A stretch of 50,989 bases of DNA from an uncultured Gammaproteobacteria bacterium (GTDB lineage: Bacteria; Pseudomonadota; Gammaproteobacteria; UBA6429; Thiohalophilaceae), in contig CALBTB010000015.1 in the NCBI GenBank assembly GCA_937967995.1, positions 1 to 50,989 of the forward strand. Direction: 5' to 3'. The notes under the pieces are model-generated. The model searched no databases. It saw only the letters and a list, made by a program, of their open reading frames with translations, and was not told the origin of the DNA. Shown one piece after another: positions 8,096 to 17,038 of this stretch (its first letter is position 1; every line of letters begins with the position of its first letter). The translations under genes were made by a program, and so were the position numbers.

Positions 8096-9190
8096 ATGTT
8101 TACTGTTTCCGATCACGAACACATGGCAGAAGCCCTGCGGCTTGCTGAAAAAGGTCTTTACAGCACGGATCCGAATCCCCGTGTCGGCTGTGTGATCGTC
8201 AATGACGGTAAAGTGGTGGGCCGTGGCTTTCATAAAAAGGCAGGCGGGCCGCACGCGGAAATTTATGCTTTACGCGAAGCCGGTGAAAAGGCCAGAGATG
8301 CGACGGTTTACGTCACTCTGGAACCGTGCTGTCATTTTGGAAAAACGCCACCCTGTACTGATGCATTAATCAAGGCCGGGGTGGGCAGAGTGATTGCGGC
8401 CATGGCGGATCCCAATCCAAAAGTCGCAGGCACTGGTTTGCAGCAACTGACGGACAGTGGCATTGAAACGGATGTCGGATTGCTTGAAACGCAGGCGCAT
8501 GAATTGAATACCGGTTATCTGCATCGTATGAAGCTGGGCAGACCTTTCATACGATGTAAACTGGCAATGAGTCTGGATGGTCGTACCGCCATGCAAAGCG
8601 GTGAAAGTAAATGGATTACTGCAGAGGCCGCCAGACAGGATGTGCAGCATCTACGGGCTCGCAGCTCAGCTATTATTACCGGTGCCGGCACCGTATTGGC
8701 GGATGATCCTTCAATGACTGTCCGGCTTGATGGTGTTGATCGTCAGCCCTTGCGTGTAATTATTGACTCTAACTTGAGTACACCGGCGAGCGCCGCGATT
8801 CTGAAACAGCCCGGCAGGACTTTGATCGTCACGGCCTGCAATGACAAAAATGCGGTTCGCGAACTCAAGGCCACGGGCGCCCAGATCGAGGTGGTTGCCA
8901 AACAAAACGGGCGGGTCAATCTGGCTGAACTTGTGGCATTACTTGCTGAACTGCAGATCAATGAAGTGTTACTGGAAACCGGTGCGACATTGTGTGGTGC
9001 CATGTTAAAGGCCGGGTTAATCGATGAACTGGTGATTTACATGGCGCCGACATTAATGGGCGACAGGGCAAGAAGCCTGTTCAAACTACCAGGTCTCGAC
9101 AAAATGACAGACAGGATCGATCTGGAGATAACGGATGTGCGCGCTGTCGGTCGGGATTTTCGCATCACAGCCACACCTATATATAAGTAA
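8096..9190 (+). CDS. ribD: Bifunctional riboflavin deaminase/reductase RibD
   Basis: A 364-residue fusion. The N-terminal cytidine-deaminase-like domain has the zinc motif HAE (53-55) and the PCCHFGKTPPC loop (Cys78, Cys87). The C-terminal half (from about residue 150) is the NADPH-dependent reductase, with the substrate-binding run CKLAMSLDGRTA. It performs the second and third steps from the GTP-derived pyrimidine towards riboflavin. It is followed 5 nt later by ribE, so the two are probably co-translated. I see no FMN riboswitch upstream. Confidence 0.96.
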   Translation: MFTVSDHEHMAEALRLAEKGLYSTDPNPRVGCVIVNDGKVVGRGFHKKAGGPHAEIYALREAGEKARDATVYVTLEPCCHFGKTPPCTDALIKAGVGRVIAAMADPNPKVAGTGLQQLTDSGIETDVGLLETQAHELNTGYLHRMKLGRPFIRCKLAMSLDGRTAMQSGESKWITAEAARQDVQHLRARSSAIITGAGTVLADDPSMTVRLDGVDRQPLRVIIDSNLSTPASAAILKQPGRTLIVTACNDKNAVRELKATGAQIEVVAKQNGRVNLAELVALLAELQINEVLLETGATLCGAMLKAGLIDELVIYMAPTLMGDRARSLFKLPGLDKMTDRIDLEITDVRAVGRDFRITATPIYK

Positions 9191-9195
9191 CCGCT

Positions 9196-9855
9196 ATGTT
9201 TACAGGTATCATTCAGGCAACCGGGCACATCAGCGTCATCCAGCCAAAAGGCGAGGATACGCGGTTACGGATACACACTGGTAAATTATCGCTGGATGAT
9301 GTGCAACTCGGTGACAGCATCGCCGTGAACGGGGTCTGCCTGACGGTCGTTGAATTACCCGGTGACGGTTTCTGGGCGGATGTGTCGGCGGAAACCCTTT
9401 CCAAAACCACACTGGTCGATGCGAAACGCGATGACCGGGTAAATCTGGAAAAGGCCCTGACACCGACGACGCGACTGGGTGGGCACCTGGTCAGTGGTCA
9501 CGTGGATGGTATCGGCGTGGTCACTCAACGTGAGCAGGCCGGTCGATCCATCCGGTTTGAGATTGAGGCGCCTGATGCACTTTCCCGCTATATTGCCCGC
9601 AAGGGTTCGATCTGTGTCGATGGTATCAGCCTGACCGTCAATGCCATCAACGCAAACTGTTTTGATCTGAATATCGTGCCACATACATTGGCTGAAACCA
9701 CCATGTCGGAATTTCAGCCGGGCCGACAGGTTAACCTGGAAGTCGATATTATCGCCCGTTACCTGGAGCGCCTGCTTATGGAGCGCGACACAGATTCAGC
9801 TCAAAAGGGCGGAATTTCCAAGGAATTTCTCGCGCAAAACGGTTTTATTAAGTAA
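9196..9855 (+). CDS. ribE: Riboflavin synthase alpha subunit
   Basis: A 219-residue enzyme converting two 6,7-dimethyl-8-ribityllumazine molecules into riboflavin plus the pyrimidine precursor. It begins MFTGIIQATG, the canonical start, and contains two lumazine-binding repeats, each with the GxSIAVNGVCLTV- or GSICVDGISLTV-type signature. The tail (about the last 18 residues) is slightly longer than in E. coli and polar. Also called ribC in E. coli. Confidence 0.96.
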   Translation: MFTGIIQATGHISVIQPKGEDTRLRIHTGKLSLDDVQLGDSIAVNGVCLTVVELPGDGFWADVSAETLSKTTLVDAKRDDRVNLEKALTPTTRLGGHLVSGHVDGIGVVTQREQAGRSIRFEIEAPDALSRYIARKGSICVDGISLTVNAINANCFDLNIVPHTLAETTMSEFQPGRQVNLEVDIIARYLERLLMERDTDSAQKGGISKEFLAQNGFIK

Positions 9856-9901
9856 GATCAATTTGATAGACAAATCAGATATTCCCATGCCGGAACAAGC
9901 C

Positions 9902-11020
9902 ATGCTAGCAACACGTTTAAATACCGTCGAGGAACTCGTCGAAGACATTCGTCAGGGAAAAATGGTCATCCTGATGGATGACGAAGATCGTGAAAACGAG
10001 GGTGATTTGATCATGGCTGCCGAGAAGGTGACACCGGAAGCCATCAATTTCATGGCGATGTATGGCCGCGGCCTGATCTGTCTGACCCTGACCAGGGAAC
10101 GCTGTGAAAAGTTACGTCTGCCGCTGATGGTCAGTGCCACCAATGATCGGCATGGCACCAACTTCACGGTCTCTATTGAAGCAGCGGAAGGGGTAACCAC
10201 AGGTATTTCTGCGGCGGATCGCGCCGTGACTGTGCAACGCGCCGTCGCCGCCAATGCGAAACCTTCTGATCTTGTACAACCCGGACATGTATTTCCATTA
10301 ATGGCACAGCCGGGTGGTGTACTGACACGCGCAGGGCATACGGAAGCCGGGTCCGACCTGGCACGTCTGGCCGGCCTGGAGCCCGCGGCCGTGATTGTCG
10401 AGATTCTCAAGGAAGATGGCAGCATGGCGCGCCGTCCGGATCTGGAACAGTTTGCCAAACAGCATGATCTTAAAATTGGTACGGTGGCGGATCTGATTCA
10501 CTACCGCATGCATTATGAAAAATCCATCGAACGTGTGAATGTCTGTTATATGCCGACCCGGCATGGTGATTTTCAGCTTTATACTTACCGCAATATAAAC
10601 GACGGCCAGATACACTTTGCACTGGTCAAGGGAGAAATCACGCGTAGCCAGCCGACGCTGGTCAGAGTTCACGTTGAAAATACGTTGTGCGATGTATTTG
10701 GCAGTATGCGTAACGATTGCGGCTGGCCGCTGGATGATGTCCTGCAACGCATAGAAAAAGCCGGCAGTGGCGTGGCCGTCATATTACGTGTGCAGGAAGA
10801 TTCGGAACAGCTTATCCAGCGCGTAACAAATTATGCTGCGCAGGATTCAGGTGAAGACCTGCCCGGCGATGAACATGGTCAGGATTTGAGAACGTTTGGT
10901 ATAGGTGCACAGATCCTGACCGACATTGGTGTGCGTAAAATGCGTGTCATGAGTGCGCCGAAGAAGATACATGCGCTTTCAGGTTTTGACCTGGAAGTGG
11001 TCGAATACATTCACGAATAA
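9902..11020 (+). CDS. ribB: DHBP synthase fused to a degenerate GTP cyclohydrolase II domain (RibBX-type)
   Basis: About 372 residues. The N-terminal 3,4-dihydroxy-2-butanone-4-phosphate synthase domain is intact, with DDEDRENEGD at 26-35 and the HTEAGSDLARLAG motif near 146-158. The C-terminal GTP cyclohydrolase II-like domain (from about 205) is not: where E. coli RibA has three zinc cysteines, this protein has Asn260, Asn271 and only Cys273, and the RQEGRGIG motif is replaced by VQEDSEQL. Fusions of this kind have been described in Proteobacteria as RibBX, with only DHBP synthase active. Annotating it as bifunctional RibBA would be misleading. Start choice is uncertain: TTG 9863 and ATG 9887 are in frame; ATG 9902 has GGAA at 6-nt spacing and best matches family N-termini. 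Confidence 0.92.
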   Translation: MLATRLNTVEELVEDIRQGKMVILMDDEDRENEGDLIMAAEKVTPEAINFMAMYGRGLICLTLTRERCEKLRLPLMVSATNDRHGTNFTVSIEAAEGVTTGISAADRAVTVQRAVAANAKPSDLVQPGHVFPLMAQPGGVLTRAGHTEAGSDLARLAGLEPAAVIVEILKEDGSMARRPDLEQFAKQHDLKIGTVADLIHYRMHYEKSIERVNVCYMPTRHGDFQLYTYRNINDGQIHFALVKGEITRSQPTLVRVHVENTLCDVFGSMRNDCGWPLDDVLQRIEKAGSGVAVILRVQEDSEQLIQRVTNYAAQDSGEDLPGDEHGQDLRTFGIGAQILTDIGVRKMRVMSAPKKIHALSGFDLEVVEYIHE

Positions 11021-11040
11021 CAAAATCAGGGTAGAGAGTA

Positions 11041-11514
11041 ATGAGCAAGCCACGGGAAATAGAAGGCGATATGGTTTGTCGCAACAGTAAGTTCGGCATT
11101 GTCGTTTCACGTTTTAACAGCTTTATCAACGAGAGCCTGCTTGACGGTGCCGTGGATGCATTAAAGAGACATGGTGCGGATGAAAATGATCTCGAAGTCA
11201 TTCGTGTACCAGGCGCCTATGAAATTCCACTGGCCGTGCAGGTAGCAGCCAAATCCGGTAAGTATGACGCCATCATTGCCATTGGCAGTGTAATTCGGGG
11301 CGGTACACCGCATTTTGAATATGTAGCAGGTGAATGCGTCAAGGGACTGTCCCAGGTAATGATGCAATCGGGTGTACCGGTTGCCTTTGGTGTGCTGACC
11401 GTTGACACAATAGAACAGGCCATTGAACGTGCCGGTACCAAGGCCGGCAACAAAGGTGTGGAAGCGGCATTATCCGCGGTTGAAATGGTCAACCTGCTTA
11501 AAAACCTGGCCTGA
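11041..11514 (+). CDS. ribH: 6,7-dimethyl-8-ribityllumazine synthase
   Basis: A 157-residue capsid-forming lumazine synthase, joining the RibB product with the RibD product. Motifs include the N-terminal FGIVVSRFN, VPGAYEIP, and the catalytic histidine His91 in GGTPHFEY. GTKAGNKG near the end binds phosphate. Length matches E. coli RibE (156). It follows the RibBX gene and is followed 7 nt later by nusB, the usual coupling. Confidence 0.97.
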   Translation: MSKPREIEGDMVCRNSKFGIVVSRFNSFINESLLDGAVDALKRHGADENDLEVIRVPGAYEIPLAVQVAAKSGKYDAIIAIGSVIRGGTPHFEYVAGECVKGLSQVMMQSGVPVAFGVLTVDTIEQAIERAGTKAGNKGVEAALSAVEMVNLLKNLA

Positions 11515-11521
11515 CAGCGCA

Positions 11522-11956
11522 ATGAGTAAAGCACGTTCCCGTGCACGTCGTATGGCCATGCAGGCGCTCTATGAGTGGCAGGTCGCCGGCAATGCACCGT
11601 CCGATATACTCAATACCTATCGTACCGAACAGCCGATGGAAAAGGTCGATAGTGACTACTTTGAAGAATTAGTCCTCAACACCGCGAAGCACCAGCAGGA
11701 TCTGGATGCGCATCTGGCGAAACTGGTCAGTCGACCAATTAACGAAATCGATCCCATCGAGCTGGCCATTTTACGCATGGCGGGCTATGAGTTAATGCAC
11801 AGGCCCGATGTGCCCTATCGTGTTGTAATCAATGAAGCGATAGAACTGGCCAAGTCTTTTGGTGCCGAAGCCGGTCATAAATTCGTAAACGGTATACTCG
11901 ACAAACTGGCTGTTGAGCTGCGCCCGGATGAATCCAGGTTGAGCCAGCGTAAATAG
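11522..11956 (+). CDS. nusB: Transcription antitermination factor NusB
   Basis: A 144-residue all-helical protein that binds boxA RNA with NusE (ribosomal protein S10) during rRNA antitermination. Recognised by the basic start KARSRARRMAMQALYEW and the C-terminal VINEAIELAKSFG...KFVNGILDKL pattern. The frame is open upstream into ribH, but that part overlaps ribH coding sequence; the ATG at 11522 just after the ribH stop matches family starts. thiL begins 1 nt after its stop. Confidence 0.96.
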   Translation: MSKARSRARRMAMQALYEWQVAGNAPSDILNTYRTEQPMEKVDSDYFEELVLNTAKHQQDLDAHLAKLVSRPINEIDPIELAILRMAGYELMHRPDVPYRVVINEAIELAKSFGAEAGHKFVNGILDKLAVELRPDESRLSQRK

Positions 11957-11957
11957 C

Positions 11958-12932
11958 ATGGCAACCTCAGAATTCGATATCATCAGACGTTACTTTTCCC
12001 GTGTAGGTAAAAAACAGAACTGGCTGTCAGTCGGCATTGGCGATGACGCCGCTGTTATCACTCCGGATCCTGATTCCCAGTTATTAATTTCGGTCGACAC
12101 GCTAAATGCCGGTGTTCATTTTCCCGAACACAGTTCCGCATCTGATGTGGGTTACAAGGCACTGGCGGTTAACCTGAGCGATATCGCAGCCATGGGCGGT
12201 GAACCGAAATGGTTTACGCTGGCATTGAGTCTGCCGTCTGCCGATGAAGACTGGTTAACGGCATTTTGCCAGGGCCTGTCGGTACTGGTTGAGCAATACC
12301 AGCTGTGTCTGGTTGGTGGTGATACAACGCGCGGCAGTCTCAGCATCACGATCCAGATCGCCGGCGTCATTCCACAGCATCAGGCATTGAGCCGGGAAGG
12401 GGCGATGTTGAATGATGATGTGTATGTTTCAGGCCAACTGGGTGATGCCGCTGTTGGGCTGATGATCTGCCAGCAGGCACTTAAAGTAAATGAACAGGCT
12501 GTCCCGATTTTTATGGACAGACTCAATCGGCCACAGCCACGCGTGGAATTGGGCATGGCATTACGCCAGCTTGCAAACGCCTGTATTGATATTTCAGATG
12601 GCCTGGCGGCGGATCTGGGTCACATCCTGGAAGCCAGTGGTGTTGGTGCAGAAATTTATCCTGATCGCATACCGGTTTCCGCCGAATTTGCAAAGCTGGA
12701 GCTCGATGCGCAGAAAAAACAGGATTGTATGCTCTACGGCGGCGACGACTATGAATTGTGTTTTACCGCCGCCCCCGACAAGCGTGACACGATATTGGAC
12801 CTGGCGGCACGGGTTGGTATCAACGTGACCCGGATCGGGCAAATCATCAACGAAGACGGTTTATTTGCGGTTGAAAAAGACCAGCGTGGTATGTTGCCTG
12901 AAAAAGGTTATGATCATTTTCAAAACAAATGA
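11958..12932 (+). CDS. thiL: Thiamine-monophosphate kinase
   Basis: A 324-residue kinase making thiamine diphosphate from thiamine monophosphate. N-terminal FDIIRRYF is followed by GIGDDAAV (metal/ATP site), then VGGDTTRG and DISDGLAADLGH, characteristic of the PurM/ThiL fold. It begins directly after nusB and its stop overlaps the pgpA start by 4 nt (ATGA), indicating translational coupling. Confidence 0.96.
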   Translation: MATSEFDIIRRYFSRVGKKQNWLSVGIGDDAAVITPDPDSQLLISVDTLNAGVHFPEHSSASDVGYKALAVNLSDIAAMGGEPKWFTLALSLPSADEDWLTAFCQGLSVLVEQYQLCLVGGDTTRGSLSITIQIAGVIPQHQALSREGAMLNDDVYVSGQLGDAAVGLMICQQALKVNEQAVPIFMDRLNRPQPRVELGMALRQLANACIDISDGLAADLGHILEASGVGAEIYPDRIPVSAEFAKLELDAQKKQDCMLYGGDDYELCFTAAPDKRDTILDLAARVGINVTRIGQIINEDGLFAVEKDQRGMLPEKGYDHFQNK

Positions 12933-13417
12933 ACGACATCATTTCACCAGCCAGGTTAATTAGAGATCCCGGCCATCTGCTCAGCTTTGGTTTTGGCAGT
13001 GGCCTGTCGCCGTTTGCCCCCGGTACGATGGGAACAATCATTGCTATTCCACTTTACCTGGCATCGGTTCAGGCAGGACAACTGGTTTATGGTGTTATCT
13101 GTCTGATAGTGGTACTGGCCGGCGTTTTTCTGTGTGAGCGGACCACGCGCGCACTGCAAGTGCATGATCATCCGGCCATCGTGTGGGACGAAATCGCCGG
13201 ATTTTTTATCACGATGATATTTGTCCCGGTCTCACTGACGACCGTTATCGCCGGTTTCATTTTATTTCGAATTTTCGACATTTTAAAACCATGGCCGATA
13301 TCTGTGATCGATTCACGGCTCAAAGGCGGAATCGGTGTTATGCTAGATGACGTACTGGCGGGTTTGTTTGCGCTGGTCATTATGCAGGTGCTTGTGCAGC
13401 TGGAATGGATTGTTTAA
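12929..13417 (+). CDS. pgpA: Phosphatidylglycerophosphatase A
   Basis: A 162-residue inner membrane enzyme that dephosphorylates phosphatidylglycerophosphate to phosphatidylglycerol. It shows the family start FGFGSGLSPFAPGTMGT, the WDEIAGF motif and four hydrophobic segments, followed by RIFDILKPWPI. Its start overlaps the end of thiL in the ATGA arrangement. The next gene follows after 13 nt. Confidence 0.95.
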   Translation: MNDIISPARLIRDPGHLLSFGFGSGLSPFAPGTMGTIIAIPLYLASVQAGQLVYGVICLIVVLAGVFLCERTTRALQVHDHPAIVWDEIAGFFITMIFVPVSLTTVIAGFILFRIFDILKPWPISVIDSRLKGGIGVMLDDVLAGLFALVIMQVLVQLEWIV

Positions 13418-13430
13418 GGAGAAAAGAGCG

Positions 13431-13832
13431 ATGAACACCCTGAGACCCATCTTACTGCTACCGATTTTACTGTTGACGACGGCACTTCATGCAAATGAAG
13501 TGGAGATTGTCAAAGTGCAGCTTGAACCAAGTGCACATCGTTGGACGTTTCATGTGACATTGCGCCACGAAGATACTGGCTGGGAACATTACGCGGATGG
13601 CTGGCGGGTTGTGGACGCAAAAGGCAATGAGCTGGGTTACCGCAAACTCTGGCATCCGCATGAAAATGAACAACCCTTTACGCGCTCACTGGCCAATGTG
13701 CTGGTTCCTGAAGGGGTGACAGAAATCTTTATCGAAGCGCATGACAAGGTGCATGGCTGGTCAAAACGTAAAGTAAAGATTGATCTGAAAAAAGATAAGG
13801 GTGATCGCTACCAGATCAGGCGTAAAAAATAA
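13431..13832 (+). CDS. Small exported protein of unknown function
   Basis: 133 residues with a clear signal peptide (LLLPILLLTTALHA-NE, cleavage near residue 20) and a strong AAGGAG ribosome site before the ATG. The mature part is a compact, tryptophan- and histidine-containing beta-rich domain (RHEDTGWEHYADGWRV, WHPHENEQPFTRSLANVLVP) ending in a lysine-rich tail. It reads like a small periplasmic immunoglobulin-like fold, but I do not recognise the family. It follows pgpA by 13 nt and ends at a terminator, so it is probably the last gene of that operon. Confidence 0.8.
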   Translation: MNTLRPILLLPILLLTTALHANEVEIVKVQLEPSAHRWTFHVTLRHEDTGWEHYADGWRVVDAKGNELGYRKLWHPHENEQPFTRSLANVLVPEGVTEIFIEAHDKVHGWSKRKVKIDLKKDKGDRYQIRRKK

Positions 13833-13857
13833 AAGAAGGGGTCAGGCCCCTTCTTTT
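13831..13857. terminator. Bidirectional terminator between convergent units
   Basis: Stem AAAAGAAGGGG / CCCCTTCTTTT with a 5-nt loop, A-rich left and T-rich right. It ends the glyA-pgpA side and the queD-folE2 operon, and overlaps both adjoining 3' ends. Confidence 0.9.
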
Positions 13858-14654
13858 TTGTTTTTCTCAATCAGGGCGTACGCCGAGTGATTATGAATGG
13901 ATTCGAAATTTTCGGATTCAACCACATAGTAGGAAATCCGATCATCGTCGTTTAACCGTGCTGCGACATCACGCACCATGTCTTCCACAAATTTTGGATT
14001 GTCATAGGCACGCTCGGTGACCATTTTTTCATCCGGGCGTTTCAGCAGGCCGTATAATTCACACGATGCCTCTTCTTCAACCATGTCGATCAGTTCTTCC
14101 AGCCACACGAATTCCTGAATGCGGGCACTGACAGTGACATGGGAACGCTGGTTATGCGCACCGTAGTCGGAAATCTTTTTGGAACAGGGGCACAGGCTGG
14201 TGACCGGCACCACGACCTTGATATTCATTTCCGGCTCGCCGTCGTGGATTTCACCGACAAATGTCACGTCATAGTCCATCAGGCTTTCAACACCGGATAC
14301 GGGTGCTTTTTTGCTGATGAAGTAGGGAAACTGCATTTCGATGTGACCGGACTCGGCTTCCAGGCGATCTGTCATTTCATGCAGCATGTCCTTGAACGAT
14401 TTGACCGAGATCTCGCGTTCATGCTGATGCAGGATCTCCACGAAACGCGACATGTGTGTGCCTTTGAAATTATGCGGCAGGTTCACATACATATTGAAGT
14501 TGGCAATCGTGTGCTGCTCGCCACCACTGCGGTCGCGAACCTGGACCGGATGGCGGATATCCTTGATACCGACCTTGTTAATAGGAATATTGCGGGTATC
14601 GGTGCGATTCTGTACATCTTCGATCGCCAGACTCGTCACTTTATTACTACTCAT
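13842..14654 (-). CDS. folE2: GTP cyclohydrolase I type IB (FolE2)
   Basis: A 270-residue enzyme making 7,8-dihydroneopterin triphosphate from GTP, the entry step for folate and for queuosine. It belongs to the metal-flexible IB family rather than classical FolE: the active-site run VTSLCPCSKK (Cys155, Cys157) followed by HNQRSHV is diagnostic. It lies 3 nt after queD in the same operon, which suggests that at least part of its product feeds QueD. FolE2 use is often linked to growth at low zinc; no Zur site is visible to me. Confidence 0.96.
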   Translation of the reverse strand: MSSNKVTSLAIEDVQNRTDTRNIPINKVGIKDIRHPVQVRDRSGGEQHTIANFNMYVNLPHNFKGTHMSRFVEILHQHEREISVKSFKDMLHEMTDRLEAESGHIEMQFPYFISKKAPVSGVESLMDYDVTFVGEIHDGEPEMNIKVVVPVTSLCPCSKKISDYGAHNQRSHVTVSARIQEFVWLEELIDMVEEEASCELYGLLKRPDEKMVTERAYDNPKFVEDMVRDVAARLNDDDRISYYVVESENFESIHNHSAYALIEKNKKEGA

Positions 14655-14657
14655 TCT

Positions 14658-15020
14658 TCAATCCTCGGTGTAGGTCACACAGGCACGGTCCGTCTCCCAT
14701 AGTGTGACCGCATCTACCTTGACTCGTTCATCATTCAGTTCATTGCTCAGTTTCTGGTACAGATGGGCGGCAATGTTTTCCGCCGTCGGATTTATATCGT
14801 CGAACGGTGGCAAATCGTTCAGATTGCGATGATCCATCGTACCGATAATGTCCTTGGTGGCCGTCTTGATGTCGCGAAAGTCCATTCCCATGCCAATGTC
14901 ATCCAGTTGCGTGGCCAGGACATCGACCTCGACCTTCCAGTTGTGACCATGCAGGCGGCTGCAGATGCCCGGGTAACCCCGAAGCAGATGCGCGGCGGCA
15001 AAATCCGTCACGATTTTCAT
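14658..15020 (-). CDS. queD: 6-carboxytetrahydropterin synthase QueD
   Basis: About 120 residues of the PTPS family, converting dihydroneopterin triphosphate to 6-carboxytetrahydropterin for queuosine. Zinc ligands His11 (AAAHLL), His24 and His26 (LHGHNW) and catalytic Cys20 are present, as is MDHRNLND. The ATG at 15020 matches family starts; an upstream in-frame TTG at 15041 lies directly against its ribosome site and is less likely. Its product pathway continues with queA and tgt at 31.5-33.6 kb. Confidence 0.93.
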   Translation of the reverse strand: MKIVTDFAAAHLLRGYPGICSRLHGHNWKVEVDVLATQLDDIGMGMDFRDIKTATKDIIGTMDHRNLNDLPPFDDINPTAENIAAHLYQKLSNELNDERVKVDAVTLWETDRACVTYTED

Positions 15021-15064
15021 GCGATACTTACCCAAGGGCAATTCCTTACGATTATACTCGGAAA

Positions 15065-16954
15065 TCAGATCTGTGTGGCGTGTTTGGGATGCGTTTGTTG
15101 ACGCAAAATGGCTTCCACACGGTGGATTATACCATTGGCGTCCAGCCCTGCGTCAGCTAAAAGTGCCTCGCGTTCACCATGTGGCAGGAAGGTATCTGGC
15201 AGGCCCAGATTGATGATTCGGACAGTCAGGCCGGATTCGGCGAGAAATTCATTCACACCGCTTCCCGCACCGCCCATTACTGCATTATCTTCAACGGTGA
15301 CCAGCAGGCGATGATTAGCAGCCAGCTGACGAATCAGATCCTCATCCAGTGGTTTGATAAAACGCATATTCACGCAGGTGGCGCCGAGGGCTTCGGCGGC
15401 CTGGCGCGCTTCCTGTAGCACGGCACCAAACGCGAGAATTGCCACGTCCTGACCTTCCTGAACCACTTTTGCCTTGCCAAGCGGCACCGTGCCCAGTGAC
15501 TGGGAAACGGGGACACCGGGACCCTGTCCACGCGGATAGCGCACGGCGGTGGGCCCATCGTGCGCAAAGCCGGTGCTGAGCATTTGCCGGCACTCATTTT
15601 CGTCAGCCGGGGCCATGATCATCAGATTGGGAATACAGCGCAAAAAGCTCAGATCAAAGCTGCCGGCATGGGTCGGCCCATCCGGCCCGACCAGTCCGGC
15701 ACGATCGATGGCAAACAGCACCGGCAGGTTCTGAATCGCAACGTCATGGATTAACTGGTCATAGGCGCGTTGTAAAAACGTGGAGTAAATTGCCACCACC
15801 GGCTTGTAATTTTCACAGGCCATTCCGGCGGCCAGGGTGACGGCATGTTGCTCGGCGATGCCCACATCGAAATAGCGATCCGGGAATTGTTCGGAAAAGG
15901 CGACCAGTCCTGAACCTTCACGCATGGCCGGTGTGATACCTACCAGTCGCGCATCCTGTTTAGCCATGTCACACAGCCAGTCGCTGAATACCTGGGTATA
16001 GGTGGGACCGGTCGGGCTGGATTTTTCCAGCTTGCCGGATTCCGGGTGAAACTTGCCAACGCCGTGGTAGGTACAGGGATTTTCCTCGGCGGGCTGAAAA
16101 CCTTTGCCCTTGCGCGTGACGATATGTAAAAAGCGTGGCCCTTTGAGTTTGCGCAGGTTTTTAAGCGTTTTTACCAGCGTGTTGAGGTCATGACCGTCAA
16201 CCGGACCGATATAGTTGAATCCCAGTTCTTCAAATAACGTACCGGGAATTACCATGCCTTTCATATGTTCCTCAGTGCGCTTGGCCAGCTCCCAAACGGA
16301 AGGCATGACACTCAATACCTTGCGGCTGCCTTCGCGCATGGTGGAATACAACTGGCCGGACAGAATACGGGCCAGGTGGTTGGAGAGGGCACCGACGTTG
16401 GGTGATATGGACATATCATTGTCGTTGAGAATCACCAGCAGATTGGCATCCAGGTCACCGGCATGGTTGAGGGCTTCAAACGCCATGCCCGCCGTCATGG
16501 CCCCGTCACCGATTACAGCCACGACCTGTGTGTCGCTTTGGGCCTGTTTGGCGGCCAGCGCCATACCCAGGGCTGCGCTGATCGAGGTACTGGAGTGACC
16601 AACGCCAAATGTGTCGTATTCGCTTTCATCGCGTTTCGGAAAACCGGCCAGTCCACCCTGCTTTCGCAGGCTGCCCATGCGCTCACGCCGACCGGTCAGA
16701 ATTTTGTGCGGATAAGTCTGGTGGCCCACGTCCCAGACGAGCCGATCATCCGGGGTGTTAAAAACATAGTGCAGGGCGATGGTCAGCTCGACGGTGCCCA
16801 GTCCGGCCGCCAGGTGCCCACCGGTATCACTGATGCTGTGAATCAGAAACTGGCGCAGTTCGTCAGCCAGCGGCAGCAGTTGTTCGATCGACAAATCACG
16901 CAATTGCTGCGGTGAATCAATCGAATAAAGCAGGGGATAGTCTTGGTGAGTCAT
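15065..16954 (-). CDS. dxs: 1-deoxy-D-xylulose-5-phosphate synthase
   Basis: A 629-residue thiamine-diphosphate enzyme joining pyruvate and glyceraldehyde 3-phosphate, the first step of the MEP isoprenoid pathway. The thiamine-binding motif GDGAMTAG...NDNDMSIS, the VGHQTYPHKIL segment and the transketolase-like central domain (DVGIAEQHAVTLAAG) are intact, as is the C-terminal VEDNAVMGGAGSGV region. It is the last gene of xseB-ispA-dxs; an 84-nt gap separates it from ispA. Confidence 0.97.
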   Translation of the reverse strand: MTHQDYPLLYSIDSPQQLRDLSIEQLLPLADELRQFLIHSISDTGGHLAAGLGTVELTIALHYVFNTPDDRLVWDVGHQTYPHKILTGRRERMGSLRKQGGLAGFPKRDESEYDTFGVGHSSTSISAALGMALAAKQAQSDTQVVAVIGDGAMTAGMAFEALNHAGDLDANLLVILNDNDMSISPNVGALSNHLARILSGQLYSTMREGSRKVLSVMPSVWELAKRTEEHMKGMVIPGTLFEELGFNYIGPVDGHDLNTLVKTLKNLRKLKGPRFLHIVTRKGKGFQPAEENPCTYHGVGKFHPESGKLEKSSPTGPTYTQVFSDWLCDMAKQDARLVGITPAMREGSGLVAFSEQFPDRYFDVGIAEQHAVTLAAGMACENYKPVVAIYSTFLQRAYDQLIHDVAIQNLPVLFAIDRAGLVGPDGPTHAGSFDLSFLRCIPNLMIMAPADENECRQMLSTGFAHDGPTAVRYPRGQGPGVPVSQSLGTVPLGKAKVVQEGQDVAILAFGAVLQEARQAAEALGATCVNMRFIKPLDEDLIRQLAANHRLLVTVEDNAVMGGAGSGVNEFLAESGLTVRIINLGLPDTFLPHGEREALLADAGLDANGIIHRVEAILRQQTHPKHATQI

Positions 16955-17038
16955 GGACGTTTTTCAGTGTGATGATTTAAGCGTAGGTGTCTGGTATCAA
17001 ATGGCAAAGTGATTTATCCGATTCTGCAATAAACCCAG

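Noticed and set aside
14139..14702. Long open frame on the plus strand (187 codons) opposite folE2 and queD
   Set aside because: Fully antisense to two well-identified genes, with no recognisable motif.
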